A stretch of DNA of 41,658 nucleotides from Dehalococcoidia bacterium (GTDB taxonomy: Bacteria; Chloroflexota; Dehalococcoidia; UBA2979): assembly GCA_009692725.1 (NCBI GenBank), contig SHYP01000013.1:1-41658 (forward strand), in the 5' to 3' direction. Below, one piece after another: positions 33,524 to 41,353 of the stretch (position 1 is its first letter; every line of letters starts with the position of its first letter). The notes under the pieces are model-generated. The model did not search any database, was not told where the DNA came from, and saw nothing but the letters and a program-made list of their open reading frames with translations. The position numbers were made by a program, and so were the translations under genes.

Positions 33524-36211
33524 CTAGGTGCGGGCGGGGTCGGGCTTCGCGGGGTCGATGCCCAGCGTCGCGATCGCGCGCTGCACCTCGGCGTGGTCGA
33601 GCACGCCGGTCTGCACGAGGCCACGTAACGCGGCGAGCGCGATGTAGCGCGCATCGACCTCGAAGAAGTTGCGTAGCTCGGCGCGCGTGCCGCTGCGGCC
33701 GAAGCCGTCCGTGCCGAGCGCGAGGAACGGACCCGGAATCCACTTCGCGAGGCCGTCCGGGAGCGCCTTCACGTAGTCCGTGGCCGCGACGACGACGCCC
33801 GGGCGCTCGCCGAGGCAGCGCACGACGAACGGCAGCTGCGGCTCCTCGCTGGGGTGCAGCAGGTTCCAGCGCTCGGCGCTCAGGGCGTCCTTGCGTAGCT
33901 CGGTGTAGCTGGTGACGGACCACACGTCGGCGGCGACGCCGAAACGGTCGGCGAGCAGCTCCTGCGCGGCGAGCGCCTCGTTGAGGATGGCGCCGGAGCC
34001 GAGCAGCTGCACGCGCGGTCGATCGACGGGGCCGTCCGCTTCCTTGAGGCGGTACATGCCGCGCACGATGCCGCGGCGCACGTCGTCACCGGGGGGTTCC
34101 GGCGGGTGGCGGTACGGCTCGTTGCCCACGGTGAGGTAGTAGTAGACGTCCTCGTTGCGCACGTACATGCGATCGATGCCGTCGCGCACGATCTCGGCGA
34201 TCTCGTATGCGTAGGCGGGGTCGTAGGCGACGAGCGTGGGGATGGCGGACGCGAGCAGGTGGCTGTGGCCGTCCTGGTGCTGCAGGCCTTCGCCGGGGAG
34301 CGAGGTGCGGCCGGACGTGGCGCCGACGAGAAAGCCGCGGCAGCGCGCGTCCGCGGCGGCCCACGCGAGGTCGCCGATGCGCTGCAGGCCGAACATCGAA
34401 TAGAAAATGAAGAACGGCAGCGTCGCGGGCCCGTACGCCACGTGCGATGTGCCGGCCGCGAAGAACGACGAGAACGCGCCAGCCTCGGTGATGCCTTCCT
34501 CGAGAATCTGGCCGTCTTTCTGCTCGTTGTAGAAGAGCAGGTTCGCGGAGTCAACGGGTGTGTAGAGTTGCCCGGTCGAGGCGTAGATGCCGAATTCGCG
34601 GAACATCGGGTCCATACCGAACGTGCGCGCCTCGTCGGGGACGATCGGGACGACGCGCGGGCCGAGCTGCGGGTCGCGCATGAGCTTGGTGAGCAAGCGC
34701 ACGAACACCATCGTGCTCGATGCCTCGCGGCCGTTGGAGCCTTCGCGGAACTCGTCGAACAGTTCGGCGGGCGGCGCGACGAGGTCGCTCGGGCGCGCGC
34801 GGCGGTTGGGCATCGGGCCGCCGAGCGCGCGCCGGTGCTCGCGCAGATACGTGACCTCGGCGCTGTTCTCGGCGGGGCGGTAGAGCGGCGCGCCGACAAC
34901 TTCCTGGTCGGAGAGCGGGATCGCGAGACGGTCGCGGAAGGCCAGCAGCTCGCTCTCGTTGAGCGCCTTCTGCTGGTGCGTGATGTTGCGGCCTTCGCCG
35001 GCCTCGCCGAGGCCGTAGCCCTTGATGGTGCGCGCGAGCACGACGGTGGGCGCGCCCTCCGAGCGCGTGGCGGCGTGGTACGCGGCGTACACTTTCTCCG
35101 GGTCGTGGCCGCCGAGGCGCATGCGCCAGAGCTGCTCGTCCGAGAGGTGCGCGACCATGCGCTGGAGCTGGGGGTCGACGCCCCAGAAGTGCTCGCGGAT
35201 GTAGGCGCCGCCGGCGACGGAGTACTTCTGGTACTCGCCGTCGACGATCTGGTTCATGCGTCGCGCGAGGCGGCCGTCGTGGTCCTGGGCGAGCAGCGCA
35301 TCCCACTCGCTGCCCCACAGCACTTTGACGACGTTCCAGCCGACGCCGCGGAACACAGCCTCGAGCTCCTGCACGATCTGGCCGTTGCCACGCACCGGGC
35401 CGTCGAGCCGCTGCAGGTTGCAGTTCACGACGAACACGAGGTTGTCGAGGCGCTCGCGCGCCGCGAGCGAGATCGCGCCGAGCGACTCTGGCTCGTCAGT
35501 CTCGCCGTCGCCGAGGAACGCCCAGATCTTGCGGTCGGTGCGCGGAATGATGCCGCGATCCTCGAGGTAGCGCATGAAGCGTGCCTGGTAGATCGCGAGG
35601 ATCGGGCTGAGGCCCATGGACACGGTGGGGTACTGCCAGAACTCCGGCATGAGCCACGGGTGCGGGTAGGACGAGAGGCCGCCGGTGGCGGCGAACTCGC
35701 GACGGAAGTCGTGCAGTTGCGCCGCCGTGAGCCGGTGCTCGACGTAGGCGCGCGAGTAGATGCCGGGCGAGGCGTGGCCCTGGAAGTAGACGATGTCGGC
35801 GCCGTTGGGGTGGTCCGGGCCGCGAAGGAAGTGGTTGAAGGCGACCTCGTAGAGCATGGCGGCGGACGCGTACGTGGAGATGTGGCCGCCGATGCCGTGC
35901 TCTTTCTGGTTCGCCTCCACAACCATGGCCATGGCGTTCCAGCGGATGATGTTCAGCAGGCGGTGCTCGAGGTCGCGGTCGCCGGGGTAGTGGGGCTGGC
36001 GGTCGGCCGCGATAGTGTTCACGTAGGGCGTCGTCGAGGTGACGGGCAACCCCGCGCCGAAGCGCTGCGCCTCGATCTGCAGCGCGCGCAGCAGTGCGCT
36101 CACGCGCGCGTTGCCGCCGCGCCGCTGCACGTCACGCAACGAATCGACCCAGTCGTGGGTCTCGAGGTCGTCGGCCGGGGAGGGCTGGGGCGGAGCGTCC
36201 GTGCTCGTCAT
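33524..36211 (-). CDS. aceE: Pyruvate dehydrogenase E1, homodimeric type
   Basis: The thiamine-diphosphate enzyme that decarboxylates pyruvate and reductively acetylates the E2 lipoyl group. It has 895 aa, like E. coli AceE (887). Signatures are NIIRWNAMAMV, GIGGHISTYASAAMLYEV, FQGHASPGIYSRA, the ThDP motif GDGETDEPESLGAIS...VNCNLQRLDGPVRGNG (about 234-270), IKGYGLGEAGEGRNITHQ, DEARTFGMDPMFR and SGRTSLPGEGLQHQDGHS. ATG 36211 is chosen over upstream starts because conserved sequence begins about 20 residues later and the more upstream frame is non-coding in character. It heads the aceE-aceF-lpdA operon. Confidence 0.96.
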   Translation of the reverse strand: MTSTDAPPQPSPADDLETHDWVDSLRDVQRRGGNARVSALLRALQIEAQRFGAGLPVTSTTPYVNTIAADRQPHYPGDRDLEHRLLNIIRWNAMAMVVEANQKEHGIGGHISTYASAAMLYEVAFNHFLRGPDHPNGADIVYFQGHASPGIYSRAYVEHRLTAAQLHDFRREFAATGGLSSYPHPWLMPEFWQYPTVSMGLSPILAIYQARFMRYLEDRGIIPRTDRKIWAFLGDGETDEPESLGAISLAARERLDNLVFVVNCNLQRLDGPVRGNGQIVQELEAVFRGVGWNVVKVLWGSEWDALLAQDHDGRLARRMNQIVDGEYQKYSVAGGAYIREHFWGVDPQLQRMVAHLSDEQLWRMRLGGHDPEKVYAAYHAATRSEGAPTVVLARTIKGYGLGEAGEGRNITHQQKALNESELLAFRDRLAIPLSDQEVVGAPLYRPAENSAEVTYLREHRRALGGPMPNRRARPSDLVAPPAELFDEFREGSNGREASSTMVFVRLLTKLMRDPQLGPRVVPIVPDEARTFGMDPMFREFGIYASTGQLYTPVDSANLLFYNEQKDGQILEEGITEAGAFSSFFAAGTSHVAYGPATLPFFIFYSMFGLQRIGDLAWAAADARCRGFLVGATSGRTSLPGEGLQHQDGHSHLLASAIPTLVAYDPAYAYEIAEIVRDGIDRMYVRNEDVYYYLTVGNEPYRHPPEPPGDDVRRGIVRGMYRLKEADGPVDRPRVQLLGSGAILNEALAAQELLADRFGVAADVWSVTSYTELRKDALSAERWNLLHPSEEPQLPFVVRCLGERPGVVVAATDYVKALPDGLAKWIPGPFLALGTDGFGRSGTRAELRNFFEVDARYIALAALRGLVQTGVLDHAEVQRAIATLGIDPAKPDPART

Positions 36212-36266
36212 CGTGTCTCGCTTCGTGCGTTGCGCTCCATGGTACGGGCCGCAAGTGCTCGCGGCG

Positions 36267-36332
36267 GGGTGCACCCGTAGGTGCCCCCCCTGATCTCGCA
36301 CACGCGCCGCCCTCCGTTGTGAGCGGGTGCAC
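36267..36332. promoter_or_regulatory. Repeated GGGTGCAC motifs upstream of aceE
   Basis: A perfect palindrome GGGTGCACCC (36267-36276) is followed by GGGTGCAC at 36325-36332, and a related GCACCC lies near 36358-36363. They lie 55-150 bp ahead of aceE, the right place for operators or an activator site controlling the operon. The regulator is unknown; chance is possible in such GC-rich DNA. Confidence 0.25.
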
Positions 36333-36411
36333 GGGGCGAAACGTGCCGCTGTGCTCGCACCCGGACGCGTTCGTAAGGTTGCTGCCCGAAACGTGACGTA
36401 ACGGGGTGGGG

Positions 36412-36717
36412 TCAGCTGACCGGTACCGCCTCAGCGGATTCGATCGCCTCGATGATGGCGGCGCGCAGGGCGGGGTCGAGGCCGTCGCCGCGGCAGCGCG
36501 GGCACGTCGGCTCAGCGGGGGCGCCCATGTCGAACAGTCGCACGACGCGCGGCGTGTCGGACAGCAGCAGGCCGCACGCGGTGCGCACGAGCTGCGCGAA
36601 ATAGACGCGGGGCTCGAGCGCCTGCGCGCCCACGAGCAGCACCCAGTGCCAGTCGTCGGCGAGGTCGTCCATCGCCTTTCCGACGATGCGCACATCGGCC
36701 ACGGTCTGCACCTCCAT
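36412..36717 (-). CDS. Small protein with a CPRCRGDG zinc-ribbon-like motif (101 aa)
   Basis: Unknown function. ATG 36717 begins MEVQTVADVRIVGKAMDDLADDWHWVLLVG; the middle (ALEPRVYFAQLVRTACGLLLSD) is mostly helical. A single CxxCxGDG motif (CPRCRGDGLDPALRAAII) occurs about residue 74-81; DnaJ-type zinc centres use pairs of this motif, so a zinc site would need a dimer or the extra cysteine in the middle segment. G/C third positions support coding. It is divergent from the following plus-strand gene and lies upstream of aceE on the same strand, separated by 200 bp, so co-transcription is possible. Confidence 0.6.
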   Translation of the reverse strand: MEVQTVADVRIVGKAMDDLADDWHWVLLVGAQALEPRVYFAQLVRTACGLLLSDTPRVVRLFDMGAPAEPTCPRCRGDGLDPALRAAIIEAIESAEAVPVS

Positions 36718-36812
36718 GCGCGAGCGTATGGCAGCGGTGGGGTAGAGTCGCGCCCTGACGCGCTGCTGACGCTCCGAGGGGCGCGTACAGCTGTAGCCCG
36801 AGGAGAGCGCAG

Positions 36813-37268
36813 GTGCATCAGGTAGCGCGGGTGCGCAAGCGGGCCCCCTGGCAGCTCGCGATCGTCGTGGTCGCCGCGCTGCTCGGCTGGGCGCTCGTGG
36901 TGTGGCACGGCAGCGACGGGGCGGCGACCGCGGGCGAGCTCGCGCGCATCCGCGGCCGCGAGCCGGCGGCTGCGGTGTTCCGAGCGGATGGCGCGGGCGG
37001 CTGGGAGTGGCACATCGTCGGCGCGCCGCCCTTCGCGCAGCGCGGGCTGGCGACGCTGCGCGACGGCCACCCGTTGCTGGTGCGGTCCCGCGCGCCGGCA
37101 ACGGGTGGCTACCGGCGCGCTGATGTTGCGCGCCCGCCGCCGTGGCTCGCGCGCTTCGACGGTCCTAGAATGGCGGCGTGGCAGGGTAGCTCAGTGGTAG
37201 AGCAGGGGACTCATAAGCCCTTGGTCGGCGGTTCAAATCCGCCCCCTGCTACCAACGAGTCTGCATAG
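36813..37268 (+). CDS. Membrane-anchored hypothetical protein whose frame runs through a tRNA gene
   Basis: From GTG 36813 (GGAG seven bases upstream) the frame codes for a basic N-terminus, one membrane helix (about residues 13-31, LAIVVVAALLGWALVVW) and a soluble part (GAGGWEWHIVGAPPFAQRGLATLR, DGHPLLVRSRAPA). Third positions are strongly G/C as far as about 37160. There is no stop before the tRNA gene at 37180-37254, and the frame crosses it, ending at 37268. The last 25-30 residues (SSVVEQGTHKPLVGGSNPPP) are simply translated tRNA. Either the natural stop was lost when the DNA to the right changed, or the gene truly overlaps. No family recognised. Confidence 0.5.
   Translation: MHQVARVRKRAPWQLAIVVVAALLGWALVVWHGSDGAATAGELARIRGREPAAAVFRADGAGGWEWHIVGAPPFAQRGLATLRDGHPLLVRSRAPATGGYRRADVARPPPWLARFDGPRMAAWQGSSVVEQGTHKPLVGGSNPPPATNESA
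37166..37171 (+). promoter_or_regulatory. Likely -10 box of the tRNA(CAT) gene
   Basis: TAGAAT lies nine bases before the tRNA 5' end in otherwise GC-rich sequence. No good -35 box is seen 16-18 bp upstream (TGGCTC), so this is a partial promoter call. Confidence 0.35.
37180..37254 (+). tRNA. tRNA with anticodon CAT (tRNA-Met elongator or tRNA-Ile2)
   Basis: A 75-nt gene with encoded CCA. The acceptor GGCAGGG pairs with CCCTGCT (one G-U pair at the end), D-stem GCTC/GAGC, T-stem GGCGG/CCGCC, and anticodon loop CTCATAA with anticodon CAT. The anticodon stem GGGGA/GCCCT has a G-U and an A-G end pair. The absence of a C1-A72 mismatch and of three consecutive G-C pairs at the loop excludes the initiator. 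Elongator Met and lysidine-modified Ile2 cannot be separated safely here. Confidence 0.88.
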
Positions 37269-37412
37269 ACACGGGTCCGTACGATCTCCTTGCTTGGCGG
37301 ACGCGCCATGCGACGCAGCGACAAGGGGACGGGCGCCGTGCAGAGAGCCACACACAACGGGCGCCAACCGGCGGCGAGCGCGCCGAGCGAGGCCCCGGCG
37401 GTACCCGGGCAG
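37255..37412. other. Non-coding spacer between the tRNA and the IS6 remnant
   Basis: No coding frame is credible here. The sequence is of mixed composition and marks the left edge of the accessory patch. No duplicate of the tRNA 3' end (an att-like repeat) is visible in it. Confidence 0.3.
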
Positions 37413-37427
37413 GGCTCTGTCAGAACT
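37413..37427 (-). mobile_element. IS6-type terminal inverted repeat
   Basis: GGCTCTGTCAGAACT resembles the GGCTCTG-starting ends of IS6/IS26-group elements. It lies 44 bp beyond the transposase stop codon, where the element's right end is expected. The partner end is missing on the other side. Confidence 0.55.
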
Positions 37428-37471
37428 CAGGCCTCGCGGACGACCGCGTCCCCGACGGCATCGCGCGTTCG

Positions 37472-38056
37472 TCACGCCGCGCTCACGTTCTCGATCAAGT
37501 TCCGCCAGCAGGACATGAACACCTCTCGTCGCGCTGACGACGATGCAATGGTCTTGTCGATCCTGAAGTAGTTGTGGACCTCGTCGAACGCTGTGCAGAA
37601 ACGCGATGCTGACTCGAAGTTGCCGAACCCCAGCATCGGGTAATAGCGCTGTTTCAGCGGCCGATGCGATTGCTCAGTCCGGTTGTTCAGGTAGCGGTCG
37701 CGCCGATGTAACGCCTTGCGGCCGCAGATCCAGCGGATCGCCTTTGGGTACGAGCCATGATGATCGGTGGTGACGCGCAGGGGACGCCGGCCCGTCACGT
37801 CGATGAAGCCTCGGAGGAATCGGCGCGCGGCCGCGCGGTCGCGGTGCTCGCTGAGCATCGAGTCGAGCAAGGCGCCGTCTCGATCGATCGCCCGGTACAG
37901 GTAGCACCAGCGACCGGCAACCTTGACGTACGTCTCGTCGATGTACCACGAGCGACCGACCTGACCGCGACGCTCTGCCCGGCCGCCGCGCGGATGAGCC
38001 CGGCGAACGTGTCGGCGCCATAGGTCGCGCACGCCGAGGTAGCAACCGAGAGACAA
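37472..38056 (-). pseudogene. IS6-family transposase, N-terminally truncated and frameshifted
   Basis: The DDE catalytic part of an IS6/IS26-type transposase. From about WYIDETYVKVAGRWCYLYRAIDRDG (first D) through TTDHHGSYPKAI (second D) and NNRTEQSHRPLKQRYYPMLGF (E) the reading is clean and ends at TAA/TGA 37472. Family members are about 230-240 aa with an N-terminal helix-turn-helix. Here, going upstream of WYIDE, a family-like segment (ATYGADTFAGLIRA) sits in a different frame, and the HTH part is absent. So the copy has a frameshift and lacks its 5' end, which was probably lost at the junction with the CoA-transferase region. It cannot transpose itself. Confidence 0.8.
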
Positions 38057-38163
38057 CGAACACGGCGTCGCCGCTGCCGGCTCCCGGCGCTCACCCCGGT
38101 GCCGCTACAATGTCGCCCCGCGCCCGACTCGGGCGGACGCGGCGTTGTCAGTGGAGGTGCTCG

Positions 38164-40602
38164 ATGGAGGACTCGGCGCTCGACGACCTGCGTGTCATCG
38201 ACTTCTCGGACGGGATAGCTGGGTCGTACTGCAGCCACCTCTTTGCCGGGGTGGGCGCTGACGTCGTCAAAGTCGAGCCGCCGGATGGGGATACCACTCG
38301 TCATGCCGGACCGTTCCCCGGCGGCGCATTCGATGTCGAGCGCAGCGGACTATCGCTGTACCTCAACGTCAATAAGCGCAGCATCGTCGTCGCCCTTGAA
38401 TCGGACACAGGCCGGGAGGTCGTGCGGGAACTGGCCTCCGGCGCCGACCTGCTGATCACCGACCGTCCTATGGCCGAGCTCCGACGCCTCGGGCTCGACT
38501 TCGGAGATCTCCAGTCGCGCAACGCCCGGCTGGTGATGACCTCGATCACGCCATACGGACGAGGCGGGCCGCGCGGATCACATCTCGGTAACGCGTTCAG
38601 CGTCTACCACGCGAGCGGACTCGGCTGGGAGACTCCGACCAACCAGGTGCGAGATCCAGCAACCCAGCCACCGCTGGCGCCAGGCAACCCGCAGGCGGAC
38701 TATCTCACTGGCGCTACCGCGGCCGCCGCCACGATGGCCGCCCTGTTCCACCGAGAAGCCATCGGGCGGGGCCAGCTTGTCGACATCTCCGGCCAGGAGG
38801 CGAACGCGAACCATCTCCGCGTGACGCTCGCGGCCGCGGCCCACACGCCCGAGATGATGGCTCCGCGCACGAAGTCGAACTTCGATCCGCTCGTCCCCTG
38901 CAAGGACGGGCACGTCTTCCTCACGCCCTACAACCTCGACCACTGGTGGCAACGCCTCCGCCAGCTGATGGGCAATCCCGATTGGGCCGCGAGCGAGGCC
39001 TTCGCGACGGCAGCCGGGCGCACGCTCAACTGCGACGCGATCGAGCCGCTCATCCACGCGTGGGCTACGGGCTACACACGAGCGGATCTGTATCGGCTCA
39101 CGCTGGACAGCGGGCTCCCGTGTTTCCCCGTGTACTCGCCTACCGAGCTCCTCGCCTCCGAACAACTGCGGTCACGCAACTACTTCGAGGAGATCGACCA
39201 CCCGGACGCAGGTCACTTCGTACAGCCGGGGTGGCCGGTATGGCTCTCGCGCACGCCGATGCGTAGCGAGCGCTCTGCCCCGCGGCTGGGCGAGCACACC
39301 GACGAGCTGCTCGCGGAGGCGAGGACGGCGAAGCCACGCACCGGGATTGGAGCGACCCGACCCCCGGCGCGCGCGGCTGCTGGCGACCTCCCGTTGAGCG
39401 GTGTACGCGTGATCGACTTTGGCTGGATTCTGTCCGTGCCGCATGCGACCGCGTGGCTTGGGGCGCTGGGCGCGCAGGTGATCCGCGTCGAGTCTGCCCT
39501 GCGGTATGACATCGTGCGGGCTGCCGGCCTCACCCGCGGCGCTGACAACATCCCTGGTATCGAACGTTCGGGCTCATTCAACAACCAGAACTTCAGCAAA
39601 CTCGGTGTGACGGTGAACCTCCAGGATTCGCGCGGCGTCGAACTCATCAAGGAACTCGTGCGCAAGAGCGACATCGTCACCGAGAACTTCGCGGCCGGCG
39701 TGCTCGGGCGCCGCGGCCTCGGCTACGACGACCTCAGGCGAATCAAACCAGACATCATCATGCTGTCCGGCTCCCCGCACGGCCAGACCGGACCGGAGTC
39801 CCGCGCGACTGGCTGGGGACCGACGTTCTTGGCCTACATGGGCCTGCCCCATATCACCGGGTACGCGGGGGGCTCGCCGAGCACCATGGGGGGTGCCTAC
39901 CCGGACTACGCCCTCAGCGTGCACATGGTCTTCGGTATGCTCACCGCGCTGCGCTACCGCGACCGCACCGGTCACGGACAACACGTCGACGCGGCGATGG
40001 GCGAGATCACGGTCGCGATGACCCCCGAGCCCGTGCTCGAGTACACGATGAATGGTCAGGTGGCGCCGCGCTGCGGCAATCGGGACCGAGCCCGTCGCTG
40101 CGCTCCTCAGGGCGTGTACCCGGCGGCTGGCGAAGATCGCTGGATCGCGATCTCGGTCGTCGAGGACGAGGCGTGGCGAGGGCTGCGTTCCCTACTCGGC
40201 GAACCGGCGTGGGCGCAGGACCCGCACTTCGCAAGCCTCGAGGGCCGGCTGGCTGGCCACGACGCGATCGACCGTGAGCTCTCGCAGTGGACAGCACAAC
40301 GGGACGCCCATGAGGCCGCCGAGTTGTTACAGCGGGCGGGCGTGATCGCGGTGGCGGTCTTGAGCCCGATGGATGTCTTCCACGACGAGCAGCTACGTGA
40401 GCGCGGCTACTTCGTCGACGTCGACCACCCTGAACTCGGGGTTCGATCGCTGGCCGGCATCCCCGGGCGCTATAGCGAGCTGCAGCTCAACTACGCACCG
40501 ACGCCGATGCTGGGCCAGCACAATCATCAAATCTTCGAGGGAGTGCTCGGACTCAGCGCCGCGGAGGTTGAGGAACTGCAGAGGGAGTCTGTCCTCATCT
40601 GA
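38164..40602 (+). CDS. Tandem family III CoA-transferase (CaiB/BaiF), two domains in one chain
   Basis: An 812-aa protein made of two CaiB/BaiF-type units, about residues 1-395 and 415-812. These enzymes move CoA between carboxylic acids through an aspartyl-CoA thioester. Each half opens with the family start (LDDLRVIDFSDGIAGSYCSHLFAGVGADVVKVE; LSGVRVIDFGWILSVPHATAWLGALGAQVIRVE) and has the Asp-bearing segment (GRGQLVDISGQEA; GHGQHVDAAMGEI). Both catalytic aspartates therefore seem present. ATG 38164 follows GGAGG at seven bases. Codon use is less extreme (more T/A third positions) than in the metabolic core. It is surrounded by mobile-element remnants, which points to transfer. The substrate is unknown; related proteins act on carnitine, succinyl/formyl or aromatic acids. 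Confidence 0.88.
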   Translation: MEDSALDDLRVIDFSDGIAGSYCSHLFAGVGADVVKVEPPDGDTTRHAGPFPGGAFDVERSGLSLYLNVNKRSIVVALESDTGREVVRELASGADLLITDRPMAELRRLGLDFGDLQSRNARLVMTSITPYGRGGPRGSHLGNAFSVYHASGLGWETPTNQVRDPATQPPLAPGNPQADYLTGATAAAATMAALFHREAIGRGQLVDISGQEANANHLRVTLAAAAHTPEMMAPRTKSNFDPLVPCKDGHVFLTPYNLDHWWQRLRQLMGNPDWAASEAFATAAGRTLNCDAIEPLIHAWATGYTRADLYRLTLDSGLPCFPVYSPTELLASEQLRSRNYFEEIDHPDAGHFVQPGWPVWLSRTPMRSERSAPRLGEHTDELLAEARTAKPRTGIGATRPPARAAAGDLPLSGVRVIDFGWILSVPHATAWLGALGAQVIRVESALRYDIVRAAGLTRGADNIPGIERSGSFNNQNFSKLGVTVNLQDSRGVELIKELVRKSDIVTENFAAGVLGRRGLGYDDLRRIKPDIIMLSGSPHGQTGPESRATGWGPTFLAYMGLPHITGYAGGSPSTMGGAYPDYALSVHMVFGMLTALRYRDRTGHGQHVDAAMGEITVAMTPEPVLEYTMNGQVAPRCGNRDRARRCAPQGVYPAAGEDRWIAISVVEDEAWRGLRSLLGEPAWAQDPHFASLEGRLAGHDAIDRELSQWTAQRDAHEAAELLQRAGVIAVAVLSPMDVFHDEQLRERGYFVDVDHPELGVRSLAGIPGRYSELQLNYAPTPMLGQHNHQIFEGVLGLSAAEVEELQRESVLI

Positions 40603-40743
40603 GCGAAGCTGCGGGAGGTGGAGCGGCTGCTCGGTGAGGGGCAGACGATCGCCGAGGCGGCGAAGCAGGTCGAAATCTCGCAGCTTCCGCACGATCTGCT
40701 CCGGCGTGTGCCTGCGTCCCTTCACCGTGATGTCCTCCTCCAC
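40603..40743. mobile_element. IS3-type transposase orfA fragment with an internal inversion
   Basis: The minus strand from GTG 40725, with GGAGGAGGA before it, encodes VKGRRHTPEQIVRKLR, the N-terminus of an IS3-family OrfA. Its natural continuation, KLREVERLLGEGQTIAEAAKQVEIS, is on the plus strand at 40608-40680, head-on. The two parts meet at a nine-base inverted repeat, GAAGCTGCG (40605-40613) and CGCAGCTTC (40679-40687). A segment of about 70 bp between these repeats has been flipped relative to the parent gene. It begins directly after the CoA-transferase stop. Confidence 0.7.
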
Positions 40744-40789
40744 CCACCTTCGTGGGCCAAAAGACTCTCATCAACGGTGGTCTCGCTTC

Positions 40790-41080
40790 AGGGGGCCGGG
40801 TCAGTCATCCCTGACCGACGAGCGGGCGCGCGCCTTTGCCACCGACGCATTGCGAGCGCTGGCGCAACAGCGCGATGACCTCGATCACGGCATCGCGGAT
40901 CTGGACAGGGAACTCCAGGCAATGCAGTCGGCGACCGTGTCGGCAGAGGCCGTGCGGGCGTCGCTCGCCAACATCAACGAGGTGTACGAGTGCTTGCAGC
41001 CTTACGAACGCAAGGAACTGGTACGCCTGCTCGTGCAGCGGGCCGAGGTCAGCGAGCGGCGCATGACGCTGGAAATACGA
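40790..41080 (+). pseudogene. C-terminal remnant of a large serine recombinase
   Basis: A frame that encodes a coiled-coil region (ALRALAQQRDDLDHGIADLDRELQAM) and then LANINEVYECLQPYERKELVRLLVQRAEVSERRMTLEIR. This matches the end of large serine integrases/resolvases, where the pattern is F-x-x-x-W/Y-x-x-L-x-P-x-E-R-x-x-L-V-R-L-L-V-x-R-V. The catalytic N-terminal domain, the serine and the zinc ribbon are absent, so this is the tail of a once-larger gene of an integrative element. Confidence 0.7.
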
Positions 41081-41106
41081 GCGGGAGCCAGGGCGGTGGC
41101 TCCCGC
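41081..41106. terminator. Perfect 10-bp hairpin after the recombinase remnant
   Basis: GCGGGAGCCA (41081-41090) and TGGCTCCCGC (41097-41106) flank a six-base loop. It falls at the expected end of the recombinase frame. No T-tract follows; it may be its terminator or part of an element end. Confidence 0.45.
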
Positions 41107-41353
41107 AACGTACGGAAACAGCGCGTCACGCTCTGAGAGACCGGGTTGGCTCCCCGGATTGGTATCCCAAAGGACAATGGGGACAAATCTAGCGCCGCGC
41201 CGCCGGTCCTACAGGCCGGCCACCGTGCAGGTTGGGTGCGTACGGCAGCGCCAGACTCGGGCGCGACGCACTGCTCGACCGCGACGCGGCCTTCGCGCTC
41301 ATTAAGAGCCGATAGTGTCGATGACTTCAGGGCGACGACGCTTCATCCCCCGG
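41107..41353. other. Non-coding spacer before the substrate-binding protein gene
   Basis: About 250 bp of mixed composition with no credible gene. It probably holds the right boundary of the accessory patch; I could not find a terminal repeat or an att-like copy of the tRNA end. Confidence 0.3.

Noticed and set aside
37230..41353. att-like duplication of the tRNA(CAT) 3' end marking an integrated element
   Set aside because: I searched by eye for the GGTTCAAATCCGCC...CTACCA sequence in the patch and found no second copy; integration at the tRNA therefore remains inference only.
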